Part shown: piece by piece, positions 18,636 through 27,511 of the stretch | Layout of the letters: each line of letters begins with the position of its first letter | How positions within the stretch are numbered: the stretch's first letter is position 1 | Origin: an uncultured Polaribacter sp. | GTDB taxonomy: Bacteria; Bacteroidota; Bacteroidia; Flavobacteriales; Flavobacteriaceae | Length of the DNA: 64,000 nucleotides | Assembly (NCBI GenBank): GCA_943788865.1 | Contig: CALSRX010000001.1 | Coordinates: 1-64,000, forward strand | Direction of reading: 5' to 3' | Notes under the pieces: model-generated | The model's input: only the letters and a program-made list of their open reading frames with translations | Databases searched by the model: none | Told to the model about the DNA's origin: nothing | Made by a program: the position numbers and the translations under genes

Positions 18636-19166
18636 TTATTTAAGTAAAAACTTAAACTGATCTAAATTTACTCCACTACCATCAAGTTTAACATCGTTCA
18701 CCATTTGCATAATTTTTGAAGGATTCATATTTTCTCCTAAAATTCTTGCAACTCCAACACCTTGTTTTGCACCGTATCCGTAAGCAATCAATTCGTCTAT
18801 TGCATCTGGATCACCAGTATAATATAAACTTATTTTCATATTATTCTCAGAAAACCTCATGATGCTTTTATAACTCTTCCCTTTAAAAATTTTATCTAAT
18901 TGCGCTTTTTCTGCTTCAACTTCAGTTGCATTGTCTTTAAAAGGCATTGCTACAATATTAATTTTTTTAATACTATTTAATGTTGCTTTTGTTTCTTCTG
19001 ATACTTTATCAGTTTTTACTTGCAAAATACTAGCTGGTACATCAAAAGTGATAAATCCAGATTTTTCTTGACTTTTGACTAAATAGCTCTGTAAAGAATC
19101 ATCGTTACATGAAGTAAAAGAGAATGCTAATAAAAAAGCTACTATTAATGTGGTTATTTTTTTCAT
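18636..19166 (-). CDS. DUF4252 lipoprotein
   Basis: A 176-aa lipoprotein (signal LLAFSFTSCNDD, lipobox FTSC). The mature part has the DUF4252 pattern: SGFITFDVPASILQ, a predicted alternation of strand and helix, YKSIMRFSENNMKISLYYTG. DUF4252 proteins have no known biochemical activity. It is the last gene of a four-gene operon after the ECF sigma gene and lies 56 bases beyond a paralogous DUF4252 gene. Both are thus likely targets or modulators of that sigma factor. Confidence 0.8.
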   Translation of the reverse strand: MKKITTLIVAFLLAFSFTSCNDDSLQSYLVKSQEKSGFITFDVPASILQVKTDKVSEETKATLNSIKKINIVAMPFKDNATEVEAEKAQLDKIFKGKSYKSIMRFSENNMKISLYYTGDPDAIDELIAYGYGAKQGVGVARILGENMNPSKIMQMVNDVKLDGSGVNLDQFKFLLK

Positions 19167-19222
19167 TGATTTTAATTTAAGTTAATAATTTTTCAAGCAA
19201 TTTTTTCTTTACGTCTAAATTA

Positions 19223-19750
19223 TTATTTAGATCCTTTTCCTTCTTTCGAAAATTTATCTGCTAAACTAGATAGTTTATTGATATCTATCATACCTGTTAA
19301 AGAAACAACTATAGATTCTGCATTCCCTTCAGTAGCAGCACTAACTCCGCTTACATACATTAAAACTTCGCTTACATAGTCTTTATTGCTTCCTGTTTTT
19401 ACATAAATTTTTGCTCTTGATTCTTTGTCTTTGAATCTCATTAACTCGATTAACTTTAATGAACTAACAGCATTCTTTACCATCGATTCCATTTCTTTAG
19501 CAACTTTTACGCTGTTTGTTTTGAAAACTTTTAATTCATTTAAGTTTTGAACCATTTTGAAAACCTCAACGGCTTCATTACCTTCTCCCATATCTGGGTT
19601 GAATTTTTGTAATAATTGAAAAGCTTCTTTATTTACGACAAAAGAAGCAACATCTTCCATGTTTTCTAATTTATCAAATACAGACTTTTCCTGCCCAAAG
19701 CTCATTGCAGGTGCTATTACTAGCGCTATTAATACGATTATTTTTTTCAT
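19223..19750 (-). CDS. DUF4252 secreted protein
   Basis: A 175-aa protein with a signal peptide (MKKIIVLIALVIAPAMSFGQ; no lipobox Cys). The mature region follows DUF4252: VFDKLENMEDVASFVVNKEA, then VKVAKEMESMVKNAVSSL and LMRFKDKESRAKIYVKTGSN. It is paralogous to the downstream lipoprotein, but one copy is soluble and the other lipid-anchored. It follows the putative anti-sigma gene by 46 bases. Function unknown. Confidence 0.8.
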   Translation of the reverse strand: MKKIIVLIALVIAPAMSFGQEKSVFDKLENMEDVASFVVNKEAFQLLQKFNPDMGEGNEAVEVFKMVQNLNELKVFKTNSVKVAKEMESMVKNAVSSLKLIELMRFKDKESRAKIYVKTGSNKDYVSEVLMYVSGVSAATEGNAESIVVSLTGMIDINKLSSLADKFSKEGKGSK

Positions 19751-19796
19751 GATTTCTCTTGTTTACTTATTTTACTAATTTGTTTACTTGGTTTTT

Positions 19797-20216
19797 TTAC
19801 TTTGATTTAAATATTTTATTTACAGTATCTTCATACACATATAAACTTGCCATTGCCTCATTACCTTTATTAAGGTTGGTAGATAACATTTTTAATGTAC
19901 TCATTACTTCTGCATATTGTGCTTTTACTTGTTGTTCTTTACGGTATTCATTACCCATATACACACTGAATAATAATACAACGGATGCAGCTACTGACAA
20001 CCATCTCCAATTCGTTTTTTTAGTTTTTAATTGGATTGGCTTTGCAGATGTTTCTGCTTTATTAAAGGCAAAATAACCAAACATTGATTCATACTCTTGT
20101 AAGTGTTGAGCTACATTACCTGATAAAAAGTAGTTTTTTAATGTTGCTTCTTCTTGCAAAGTAGTTTCTGCATTTAAATATTTTTCTAACAACTGTTCTA
20201 TTTTAAATAATTCCAT
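19797..20216 (-). CDS. Putative anti-sigma factor (single membrane helix)
   Basis: A 139-aa protein: a helical cytosolic N-terminal half (ELFKIEQLLEKYLNAETTLQ, EEATLKNYFLSG) reminiscent of anti-sigma domains, one membrane helix (WLSVAASVVLLFSVYMG, ~residues 72-90), and a short periplasmic part. Its start overlaps the sigma gene end by 14 bases. Position, topology and coupling make it the likely anti-sigma factor, but no zinc-binding HxxxCxxC motif is present, so the assignment is by context. Confidence 0.65.
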   Translation of the reverse strand: MELFKIEQLLEKYLNAETTLQEEATLKNYFLSGNVAQHLQEYESMFGYFAFNKAETSAKPIQLKTKKTNWRWLSVAASVVLLFSVYMGNEYRKEQQVKAQYAEVMSTLKMLSTNLNKGNEAMASLYVYEDTVNKIFKSK

Positions 20217-20712
20217 AATTGTGTTGTTTTATTAATTCTTCTCTTATTGTTTTTCTTGCTCTTGATAAGGCTACTCTAACTGCAGTTGGTTTTAAGTCTA
20301 ACATTTTTCCGATCTCTTCATAATCGTATTCTTCAACGTCTCTTAATTGGATAACTAACTTTTGCTGTTCTGGCAGCTTTTCTATGAGCTTATGTACTTG
20401 GCTAACACTATCTCGATACTCCATCTTTTTATCTAAAGAAGTATCTTTTTCTTTATAATTACTATGAACCAATGTTAAATTTGATGCTTGCTTAGATTTT
20501 AATCTGTCAAAACAATAATTTTTAGTCATTGTCATCGCAAATGCTTCAACATTTTTATACTCAGCTATTTTTTCTTTGTTCTTCCATAATTTAAAGTAAA
20601 ACTCTTGTGTTGCATCTTCTGCTTCTTCAGTAGATACTAAAAGCCTTTTGGCTAAACGAAAGACCTTGTCTTTAAAAGGTAAAACAGATTTTAAAAATTC
20701 TGATTGATTCAT
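20203..20712 (-). CDS. ECF-type RNA polymerase sigma factor
   Basis: A sigma-70-family factor of 169 aa from ATG 20712; an upstream in-frame ATG (20778) adds an unlikely basic 22 residues. Region 2 is visible as FRLAKRLLVSTEEAEDATQE and FYFKLW, region 4 as EKLPEQQKLVIQLRDVEEYD followed by YEEIGKMLDLKPTAVRVALS. It directs polymerase to a dedicated promoter set. It heads an operon with a putative anti-sigma and two DUF4252 genes, the usual self-regulating layout, and is divergent from an S41-like lipoprotein gene. Confidence 0.92.
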   Translation of the reverse strand: MNQSEFLKSVLPFKDKVFRLAKRLLVSTEEAEDATQEFYFKLWKNKEKIAEYKNVEAFAMTMTKNYCFDRLKSKQASNLTLVHSNYKEKDTSLDKKMEYRDSVSQVHKLIEKLPEQQKLVIQLRDVEEYDYEEIGKMLDLKPTAVRVALSRARKTIREELIKQHNYGII

Positions 20713-20865
20713 TAGTTGTTTATAATTGTTTTGTAAAATGTTTCTTTTAATTGCTTTTACACCTTTATGACGACGCACAATTAATTTTGTTACATCAATT
20801 TTTTAAATGTACTATAATTATCTAAATTACGTTACTTAAATTGGCTATTAATAAACGATGCATCA

Positions 20866-22320
20866 ATGAAAAACAACTTTAGGACTTTACTTTTTTTATG
20901 CATGTCACTTGTCTTATTTAATTGCACTAAGGTTGATGAAATCCCTGGAGATGTTGAAATCAATGATTTTGTTTGGAAAGCAATGAACGCTTATTATTTG
21001 TATCAAAATCAAATTCCGGATTTAGCAGATAGAAGATTCAACTCTCAACCAGAACTAAACAACTACTTAAGAAGTTTTACAACTCCAAATGAACTGTTTT
21101 TAAATGTACTACACGACAGACCAACCATAGATAACAAATCTACATTGCTTAACGACTATAATTTAATTAACAGGCCAAGTAATAGAACATCAACAACTCA
21201 TGGTGTAGAATATGGTATTATAGCTGAACCAGGAAGCGCAACAAATGTTATTGGATACGTTCAATACATTCTTCCAAATTCAAATGCTGCGATACAGTAT
21301 ATTAAAAGAGGCGATTTTTTCTATGCAGTAGACAATGTACAATTAACTAGAAGTAATTATAATAACTTATTAGAAGGAGCTACTGTTTCTTTTGAATTGA
21401 ATATGGCTAATTTTAATGGAACCATTGTAACTCCAAATGCAAATAATGTTCCGTTAACTAAAACGGCTTACACACATAACTCAGTGTTTATGAGTAAAAA
21501 TATCATAACCGGATCTAAGAATATTGGTTACTTAATCTACAATAACGATTTTTCTAGCAACTACTTGTCTGATGTAAACACCACGTTTTTACAATTTAAA
21601 AATCAAGGTGTTAATCAATTGGTTTTAGATTTACGGTATAACATTGGCGGCGGAAGTTTTGCTACAAACATCAATCAGATTGCCAGTATGATAACCGGAC
21701 AGTTTAAAGATCAACCTTTTGTAAAAAAGCGTTGGAATAGCAAAGCACAATCTTGGTTTGAGTTGAATCAACCAGATTCATTAATTATAAATTTTACGGA
21801 TAAATTATACAACACTACGCCTATCAACAGCTTAGAAGTAACAGATGTATACCTCATTTTAAACGGAAGCTCTTCATCCACAGAATTATTAATTAACAGC
21901 TTAAAGAGCTATATAAATGTTCACATCATTAATAGCAAAACAACCGATGGAAATAATACGGGTTCAATTACATTGTATAATTCTATAGATTATGACTCTA
22001 TTGGGAAAAGCACAAATCACACAACTGCTGTTCAACCAATTGTCTTAGAGTATTTGAACAAGGATGGAAACACTTTTGTGGATGGTTTTATGCCAGACAT
22101 AACAATATGTACCGAAGAGGATGTGTTAAATTTAGGCGTTTTAGGAACTACAACTGACCCCATATTAAAAGAAGTAATTGATTTTATAAATGGCATTCCT
22201 CCCAATCCACCTGGATTTTGCAATTCAAATAATTTTCAACATTTACACAACTCTGTTCGAAATCAACAACTTATAGATACTGGTGTTTTTATCAAACAAG
22301 ATTTGCCGAATACGAATTAA
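20866..22320 (+). CDS. S41 (C-terminal processing) peptidase-like lipoprotein, lysine of the dyad apparently missing
   Basis: A 484-aa lipoprotein (lipobox FNC near residue 20). Layout matches Bacteroidota S41 proteins: N-terminal helical part (DFVWKAMNAYYLYQNQIPDL), a PDZ-like segment (~residues 120-180), then the protease core with LVLDLRYNIGGG and GSSSSTELLINSLKSYI. The nucleophile Ser aligns within SSSSTE. Where homologs have G-K-N-x-G-S with the general-base lysine, this protein reads TTDGNNTGS, so Lys is replaced by Asn. It may be inactive or use another base. Divergent from the ECF sigma gene. Confidence 0.85.
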   Translation: MKNNFRTLLFLCMSLVLFNCTKVDEIPGDVEINDFVWKAMNAYYLYQNQIPDLADRRFNSQPELNNYLRSFTTPNELFLNVLHDRPTIDNKSTLLNDYNLINRPSNRTSTTHGVEYGIIAEPGSATNVIGYVQYILPNSNAAIQYIKRGDFFYAVDNVQLTRSNYNNLLEGATVSFELNMANFNGTIVTPNANNVPLTKTAYTHNSVFMSKNIITGSKNIGYLIYNNDFSSNYLSDVNTTFLQFKNQGVNQLVLDLRYNIGGGSFATNINQIASMITGQFKDQPFVKKRWNSKAQSWFELNQPDSLIINFTDKLYNTTPINSLEVTDVYLILNGSSSSTELLINSLKSYINVHIINSKTTDGNNTGSITLYNSIDYDSIGKSTNHTTAVQPIVLEYLNKDGNTFVDGFMPDITICTEEDVLNLGVLGTTTDPILKEVIDFINGIPPNPPGFCNSNNFQHLHNSVRNQQLIDTGVFIKQDLPNTN

Positions 22321-22323
22321 AGT

Positions 22324-22719
22324 TTACTCATTCCTTAGCAAAACATGAATTTTTCTTGATTTAGATTTAAAATCTTTAGAAAATTCTGTTGGATGTTTTG
22401 AATACGGTGGAAATTGCTCTATCCAAATAGTATCTTTGTCAATAATTTTTAACAAACCAGGGATTTTTATTTTATTTCCTCCACGTTCTATTGTAAAGTC
22501 AATCCAATAAGGTGATTTTGTAATGTCTACTTTATATGAAAGAGGCATTCCATAACCCATTTGGGAAAAATATGCTTTATCTTTTGTAGAAAAATTATAT
22601 TCAACTTTCATTTCTTTATCTTCCCATTTTCCTGAAATATTTATTTCTTTGGATTGTGCAATTGAACACAAACTAAATAGGGCTATTGCTATGGTAAATA
22701 CTTTTGTGATTCTTTTCAT
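22324..22719 (-). CDS. Secreted protein of unknown function
   Basis: A 131-aa protein with a clear signal peptide (ITKVFTIAIALFSLCSIAQS). The mature part is predominantly beta (ISGKWEDKEMKVEYNFSTKD, YWIDFTIERGGNKIKIPGLL), resembling lipocalin-like or DUF-type small beta barrels, but I do not recognise a family. It lies 2 bases after the broken patatin gene on the same strand and ends 3 bases from the convergent S41 gene. Confidence 0.6.
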   Translation of the reverse strand: MKRITKVFTIAIALFSLCSIAQSKEINISGKWEDKEMKVEYNFSTKDKAYFSQMGYGMPLSYKVDITKSPYWIDFTIERGGNKIKIPGLLKIIDKDTIWIEQFPPYSKHPTEFSKDFKSKSRKIHVLLRNE

Positions 22720-22721
22720 TA

Positions 22722-23658
22722 TTAACTATTTTCTTCTAATAAATCTGGTCTAAATTCATTCATTACTTTTTCATTTTTAGATTTCGCATAATCAAAACCA
22801 GATTGCCACCATTTACTCATTAATTTTTTATCAAAAATTAATGAATTTGTTGTTAAAACAGAAGGTGTATAATATAAGTTTAGCTTTACATCGTTTTGTT
22901 TTGCTGAGAGTTTACCAATTGTAATATTATGCCGCTCTACATGTTCTAACATAAAATCGAATGCATCAAACAGTAATGAAAATGGATTTTTAGATTTCAA
23001 TCTATTAATTTGAGTGACTTCTGTTTCTAAAATAATGGCATCTACTTCTTTGGCTCCACGTAAGATGGCTTCTCGTATCGGAACCAAACATCCAAAACCT
23101 CCATCGGCATACTGACAACCATTTTTTTCTAACAAACTCATAAACGGAATATAATTACAGGAAGCCCAAATCCAATCACAAAAATCATTATACGTACACT
23201 CTCTTAAGGTTTTATATTCTACTTCATTTGTAGATAAATTAGACACTGTAACAACAACCTCTGTTTCGTTCTTGATAATTTTTAAAAAGAGCTCTTCGGT
23301 AACATATTTTTAATCAGTTTTCTAAGGTTTTTACTTTCACCAAATGTTTTTCTACCATTCAATAAATTCCAAAGAGTATTTAAATGGTTGATTGCAATCA
23401 CATTTTCTCCGTGTCGTCTTTTAATAATAAAGGGGTTATTACTAAAAATAGTTTGCTGATTTACGTTCGTATAAATATTTTTAAGCTCTTCAATTTTACC
23501 AATAGCCAAATGAGAAACCATTAAACTACCTGTAGAAGTACCAATAAAATATCATAATCGCGCTTGTTCTCTTCCATTAAATATTGTGCAACACCACCTG
23601 CAATAGCTCCTTTGCTTCCACCTCCTGAAATCACTAATGCTTTTTTACTATAACTCAT
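22722..23658 (-). pseudogene. Patatin-like phospholipase, two frameshifts
   Basis: The three frame pieces assemble into one patatin-family protein of about 312 aa. Piece 1: SYSKKALVISGGGSKGAIAG, the oxyanion Gly-rich loop. Piece 2: IGTSTGSLMVSHLA, where GTSTG holds the nucleophile Ser. Piece 3: EELFLKIIKN, then CQYADGGFGCLVPI with the catalytic Asp in DGG. Each break is repaired by one added base: an A in TTTA/TTGG near 23544-23549, and an A in the A5 run at 23307-23311 (coding strand). All catalytic residues survive, so the gene may be intact in the real genome. Expected role: lipid acyl hydrolase. Confidence 0.8.
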
Positions 23659-23750
23659 TAAAACACCTTATAAAAAATTGACAAAAAATTTTGATCAATT
23701 TACAATTAAACAAACCAATATTGTAAATTAGTCGTTCAAAAATATAAAAA

Positions 23751-24791
23751 ATGAAAAAAACGATTCTTTTAGTTTGTCTTATCACCTTTTTTACCTCTTG
23801 TAAACAAGAATATGTTGTGAGAAATTTTGATGCTGTTAACATTCAAAAATTTGATATAGACGGCACAAGTATTAGAGCAATTGTTGCTGTAGATTCTAAT
23901 GAGTTATTGTTTGCTGGTTCTCGTGGTGATATTGGTTTAACTGATGATGGTGGAAAAACATGGAATATACAATACTTAAAATATCAAGATTCTATTGTGC
24001 CGCATTTTAGAAGTTTGGCAAAAACAGCTACCTCTGTTTTTGCATTGTCAATTGCAAATCCTGCGTTGTTATATAAAATCACTTCTGGAAACACAAAACT
24101 AGTGTACAAAGAAGAAGGTGAAAAAGTGTTTTATGATGCGATGACTTTTTTAGACGATAAAACAGGTGTTGCTATTGGAGATCCAATGGGTGGTTGCACT
24201 TCTATTATCATGACCTATGACGGTGGAGAAACTTGGAAAAAAATTGATTGTTCAAAACTACCAAAAGTTGAAGAAGGAGAAGCTTCTTTTGCCTCTAGCA
24301 ATACTAACATTGGTTTTTACAAAAACAATATATGGGTAGTAACTGGAGGAACAAGAGCACGAGTATTAAAATCTAGCGACAAAGGAAAAACCTGGGAAAT
24401 TATTGAAACTCCTTTTATTCAGGGAGATGGGCCACAAGGAATTTATTCTGTAGATTTTTACGATGAAAACACTGGGATAATTATGGGTGGAGATTTTTCT
24501 AAACCCAATGAAAATAAAGCAAATAAAGCAATTACAACTGACGGAGGAAAAACCTGGACTTTAGTTGCTGATGGCAAAGCTCCAAATTACAAAAGCTGTG
24601 TAAAGTACATTCCTGGAACCAAAGGAAAAGAAGTTATTGCTGTAGGTAAAACAGGTGTTTCATTTTCTAATGATGGTGGAAAAACATGGAAAGATATTAG
24701 TAAAGATGGTTATTATGCAATCGATTTTGTAGATAAAAATACTGCTTGGTTATCTGGTCATCAAAAAATTGGTAAATTAAAATTGAATTAA
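23751..24791 (+). CDS. Ycf48/BNR-repeat beta-propeller lipoprotein
   Basis: A 346-aa lipoprotein (lipobox FTSC, residues 14-17). Five Asp-box type motifs recur: TDDGGKTWN, TYDGGETWK, SSDKGKTWE, TTDGGKTWT and SNDGGKTWK, spaced as blades of a seven-fold propeller. Such proteins are usually labelled Ycf48-like or oxidoreductase, but no redox motif is present. A binding or scaffolding role at the envelope is more likely. It precedes pepT by 6 bases, implying co-transcription. Confidence 0.8.
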   Translation: MKKTILLVCLITFFTSCKQEYVVRNFDAVNIQKFDIDGTSIRAIVAVDSNELLFAGSRGDIGLTDDGGKTWNIQYLKYQDSIVPHFRSLAKTATSVFALSIANPALLYKITSGNTKLVYKEEGEKVFYDAMTFLDDKTGVAIGDPMGGCTSIIMTYDGGETWKKIDCSKLPKVEEGEASFASSNTNIGFYKNNIWVVTGGTRARVLKSSDKGKTWEIIETPFIQGDGPQGIYSVDFYDENTGIIMGGDFSKPNENKANKAITTDGGKTWTLVADGKAPNYKSCVKYIPGTKGKEVIAVGKTGVSFSNDGGKTWKDISKDGYYAIDFVDKNTAWLSGHQKIGKLKLN

Positions 24792-24797
24792 CCTTTA

Positions 24798-26036
24798 ATG
24801 CAGAAAGAAAAAATCATCAACAGATTTATACGATATGTCAAAATTGATACCACTTCTGACCCAAATAATGCCGAATTCCCTAGCACAGAGAAGCAATGGA
24901 ATTTAGCGAAGTTACTTGTTAAAGAACTTCAAGAAATTGGAATGTCAGATGTTCATTTGGATGAGAATTGTTACATCATGGCAACCTTGCCAAGTACTGT
25001 TGATTATCAAGTACCAACAATTGGTTTTGTTGCTCATATAGATACCAGCCCTGATTTTACCGGTACAAATGTAAATCCTCAGATTCATAAAAATTATGAC
25101 GGAAATGATATTGTCTTAAACGAGAAAGAAAACATTGTGCTTTCTCCAGCGTATTTTGAAGACTTATTACAATACAAAGGGCAAACTATAATTACAACCG
25201 ATGGAACAACATTGTTGGGTGCAGACGATAAAGCTGGGGTTACAGAAATTGTTTCTGCAATGGAGTATTTAATCAATCATCCAGAAATTAAACACGGAAC
25301 CATACGTATTTGTTTTACTCCTGATGAAGAAGTTGGCAAAGGAGCCCATTTATTTGATGTAGAAAAATTTGGAGCAGAATGGGCATATACAATGGACGGA
25401 AGTCAAATTGGAGAATTAGAATATGAAAATTTTAATGCTGCTGTTGCTGTTGTAACCATAGAGGGTAAAAGCGTTCATCCTGGATATGCCAAAGGAAAAA
25501 TGATCAATTCTATGCTTATTGCAAATGAATTTATTTCTGCCCTACCTTCTAAAGAAATTCCGCAAGAAACTACAGGTTATGAAGGCTTCTTTCATTTACA
25601 TGATATACATGGAAATGTAGAAAAAACTACTTTAGAATATATTATTAGAGATCATGATATGGAATTGTTTGTAAACCGCAAAAAACAATTTCAATCTATC
25701 GCAGATGATTTAAATAAAAAACTAGGAAAAGAATTAATAGCTGTTCAAATAAAAGACCAATACTATAATATGAAGGAAAAAGTAGTTCCTGTAATGCATA
25801 GTATAGATATCGCTGAGGAAGCAATGAAAGACTTAGGAATTAAACCTTTAATAAAAGCCATTCGGGGTGGTACAGATGGTTCTCAACTATCTTTTAAAGG
25901 GCTGCCTTGCCCTAATATTTTTGCAGGCGGACATAATTTTCATGGTCGATACGAATATGTCCCAGTAGAGTCAATTATCAAAGCTACACAAGTAATTGTA
26001 AAAATCACAGAGATTGTTGCTCTTAGATTTAAATAA
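24798..26036 (+). CDS. pepT: Peptidase T (tripeptide aminopeptidase)
   Basis: A 412-aa M20-family cytosolic enzyme. Metal ligands and catalytic residues appear in GFVAHIDTSPDF (His, Asp), LLGADDKAGV (bridging Asp), CFTPDEEVGKGA (Glu pair), YTMDGSQIGELE (Asp) and FAGGHNFHGRYE (His). The IDTTSDPNNAEFPSTEKQW start is characteristic of PepT. It cleaves N-terminal residues from tripeptides. It directly follows the propeller lipoprotein gene. Confidence 0.95.
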   Translation: MQKEKIINRFIRYVKIDTTSDPNNAEFPSTEKQWNLAKLLVKELQEIGMSDVHLDENCYIMATLPSTVDYQVPTIGFVAHIDTSPDFTGTNVNPQIHKNYDGNDIVLNEKENIVLSPAYFEDLLQYKGQTIITTDGTTLLGADDKAGVTEIVSAMEYLINHPEIKHGTIRICFTPDEEVGKGAHLFDVEKFGAEWAYTMDGSQIGELEYENFNAAVAVVTIEGKSVHPGYAKGKMINSMLIANEFISALPSKEIPQETTGYEGFFHLHDIHGNVEKTTLEYIIRDHDMELFVNRKKQFQSIADDLNKKLGKELIAVQIKDQYYNMKEKVVPVMHSIDIAEEAMKDLGIKPLIKAIRGGTDGSQLSFKGLPCPNIFAGGHNFHGRYEYVPVESIIKATQVIVKITEIVALRFK

Positions 26037-26126
26037 CAGAATAAAATATATTGTTAGATTTTAACAAATTCAAACTCTTAATTGTAATATTTTTTTACTT
26101 TTACCAACCAAATTTAGAAAACAGAA

Positions 26127-27335
26127 ATGAATAGCAGCTCTTTATTGCAATTAGCAAAAAAATATGGAAGTCCATTGTATGTGTATGACACAGATAAAAT
26201 TGCTTCCCAATACAACAGAATTACCAATGCTTTTTCTGGAGTTAAAAATGTAAAAATCAATTATGCTGTAAAAGCGCTTTCTAATATTAACATTTTAAAA
26301 GTATTCAATCAGCTTGGTTCTGGTTTAGATACTGTTTCTGTTCAAGAAGTACAATTAGGATTGGCCGCGGGTGTTTTGCCAGAAAACATCATTTTTACTC
26401 CTAATGGTGTTTCTTTAGAAGAAATTGAAGAGGTAGCTGCATTAGGTGTTCAAATTAATATTGACAATCTTTCAATCTTAGAATTGTTTGGTCAAAAACA
26501 TCCTAACATTCCTGTTTGTGTGCGTATCAATCCGCATATTATGGCTGGAGGAAATAGTAAGATTTCCGTGGGCCACATCGATTCTAAATTCGGAATTTCT
26601 ATGTACCAAGTGCCTTTAATTAAACGTGTGATGGAAAACACCAATATGCGTATTAACGGAATTCACATGCATACGGGTTCAGATATTTTAGACATTGACA
26701 CGTTTTTAAGAGCTACAGAGATTTTATTTGATGTTGCTGCACAATTTGAAAATCTAGATTTTATAGATTTTGGAAGCGGATTTAAAGTTCCTTATAAAGA
26801 AGGTGATATTTCTACAGATATTGAGCAGTTAGGAAAACAATTGTCAACCCGATTTAATCAATTTTGTAAAGATTACGGAAAAGAATTAACGCTAATGTTT
26901 GAACCAGGAAAATTCTTGGTAAGTGAGTCGGGTTATTTTTTAGCCAAAGTAAATGTGATCAAACAAACAACTTCTACTGTTTTTGCTGGAGTTGATAGTG
27001 GTTTTAATCATTTAGTACGTCCAATGATGTATGATTCTTATCACCATATCACCAATATTTCAAATCCTAAAGGAAGAGAACGCTACTATTCAGTAGTGGG
27101 ATATATTTGCGAAACTGATACATTTGGTAACAATAGAAGAATAAACGAAATTACAGAAGAAGATGTATTGTGCTTCCACAATGCGGGTGCCTATTGTTTT
27201 TCTATGGCCTCTAACTACAACTCGCGTTTTAAGCCTGCAGAAGTTATGGTTCATAACGGAAAAGATTATCTGATTAGAAAAAGAGAAACTTTTGATGATA
27301 TTTTAAGAAATCAAGAGATTGTACCCTTTTCTTAG
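26127..27335 (+). CDS. lysA: Diaminopimelate decarboxylase
   Basis: LysA converts meso-diaminopimelate to L-lysine, the last step of lysine synthesis. It is a fold-III PLP enzyme of 402 aa. Lys49 in NYAVKAL binds PLP, GIHMHTGSDI lies in the barrel, DFGSGFKVPY binds phosphate, and GYICETDTFG carries the cross-subunit active-site Cys. Single gene with ~90 bases upstream of its start. Confidence 0.95.
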   Translation: MNSSSLLQLAKKYGSPLYVYDTDKIASQYNRITNAFSGVKNVKINYAVKALSNINILKVFNQLGSGLDTVSVQEVQLGLAAGVLPENIIFTPNGVSLEEIEEVAALGVQINIDNLSILELFGQKHPNIPVCVRINPHIMAGGNSKISVGHIDSKFGISMYQVPLIKRVMENTNMRINGIHMHTGSDILDIDTFLRATEILFDVAAQFENLDFIDFGSGFKVPYKEGDISTDIEQLGKQLSTRFNQFCKDYGKELTLMFEPGKFLVSESGYFLAKVNVIKQTTSTVFAGVDSGFNHLVRPMMYDSYHHITNISNPKGRERYYSVVGYICETDTFGNNRRINEITEEDVLCFHNAGAYCFSMASNYNSRFKPAEVMVHNGKDYLIRKRETFDDILRNQEIVPFS

Positions 27336-27420
27336 TTCAATTTACTTTGATACTGAATGGATATTTTAATTACTATCTATATCTATTAACTAACAATATT
27401 AGAAAAGCAGGCTTTAATTG

Positions 27421-27438
27421 TGTTAAAAAATGTTAAAA
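27421..27438. promoter_or_regulatory. Two TGTTAAAA direct repeats, 10-base period
   Basis: TGTTAAAA occurs at 27421 and again at 27431, 73-91 bases before the M28 gene. The one-turn spacing suits a dimeric response-regulator site; this is inference. Confidence 0.35.
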
Positions 27439-27511
27439 TACATGCTTTTAAAGCAACCTAGTCTTTCTTTTTTGTAATATCGCTGAACACTAATAAAAAC
27501 AACCAAATAAG

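Noticed and set aside
23282..23521. Stand-alone 79-aa protein
   Set aside because: It is the middle piece of the patatin-like protein, holding the GTSTG motif continuation.
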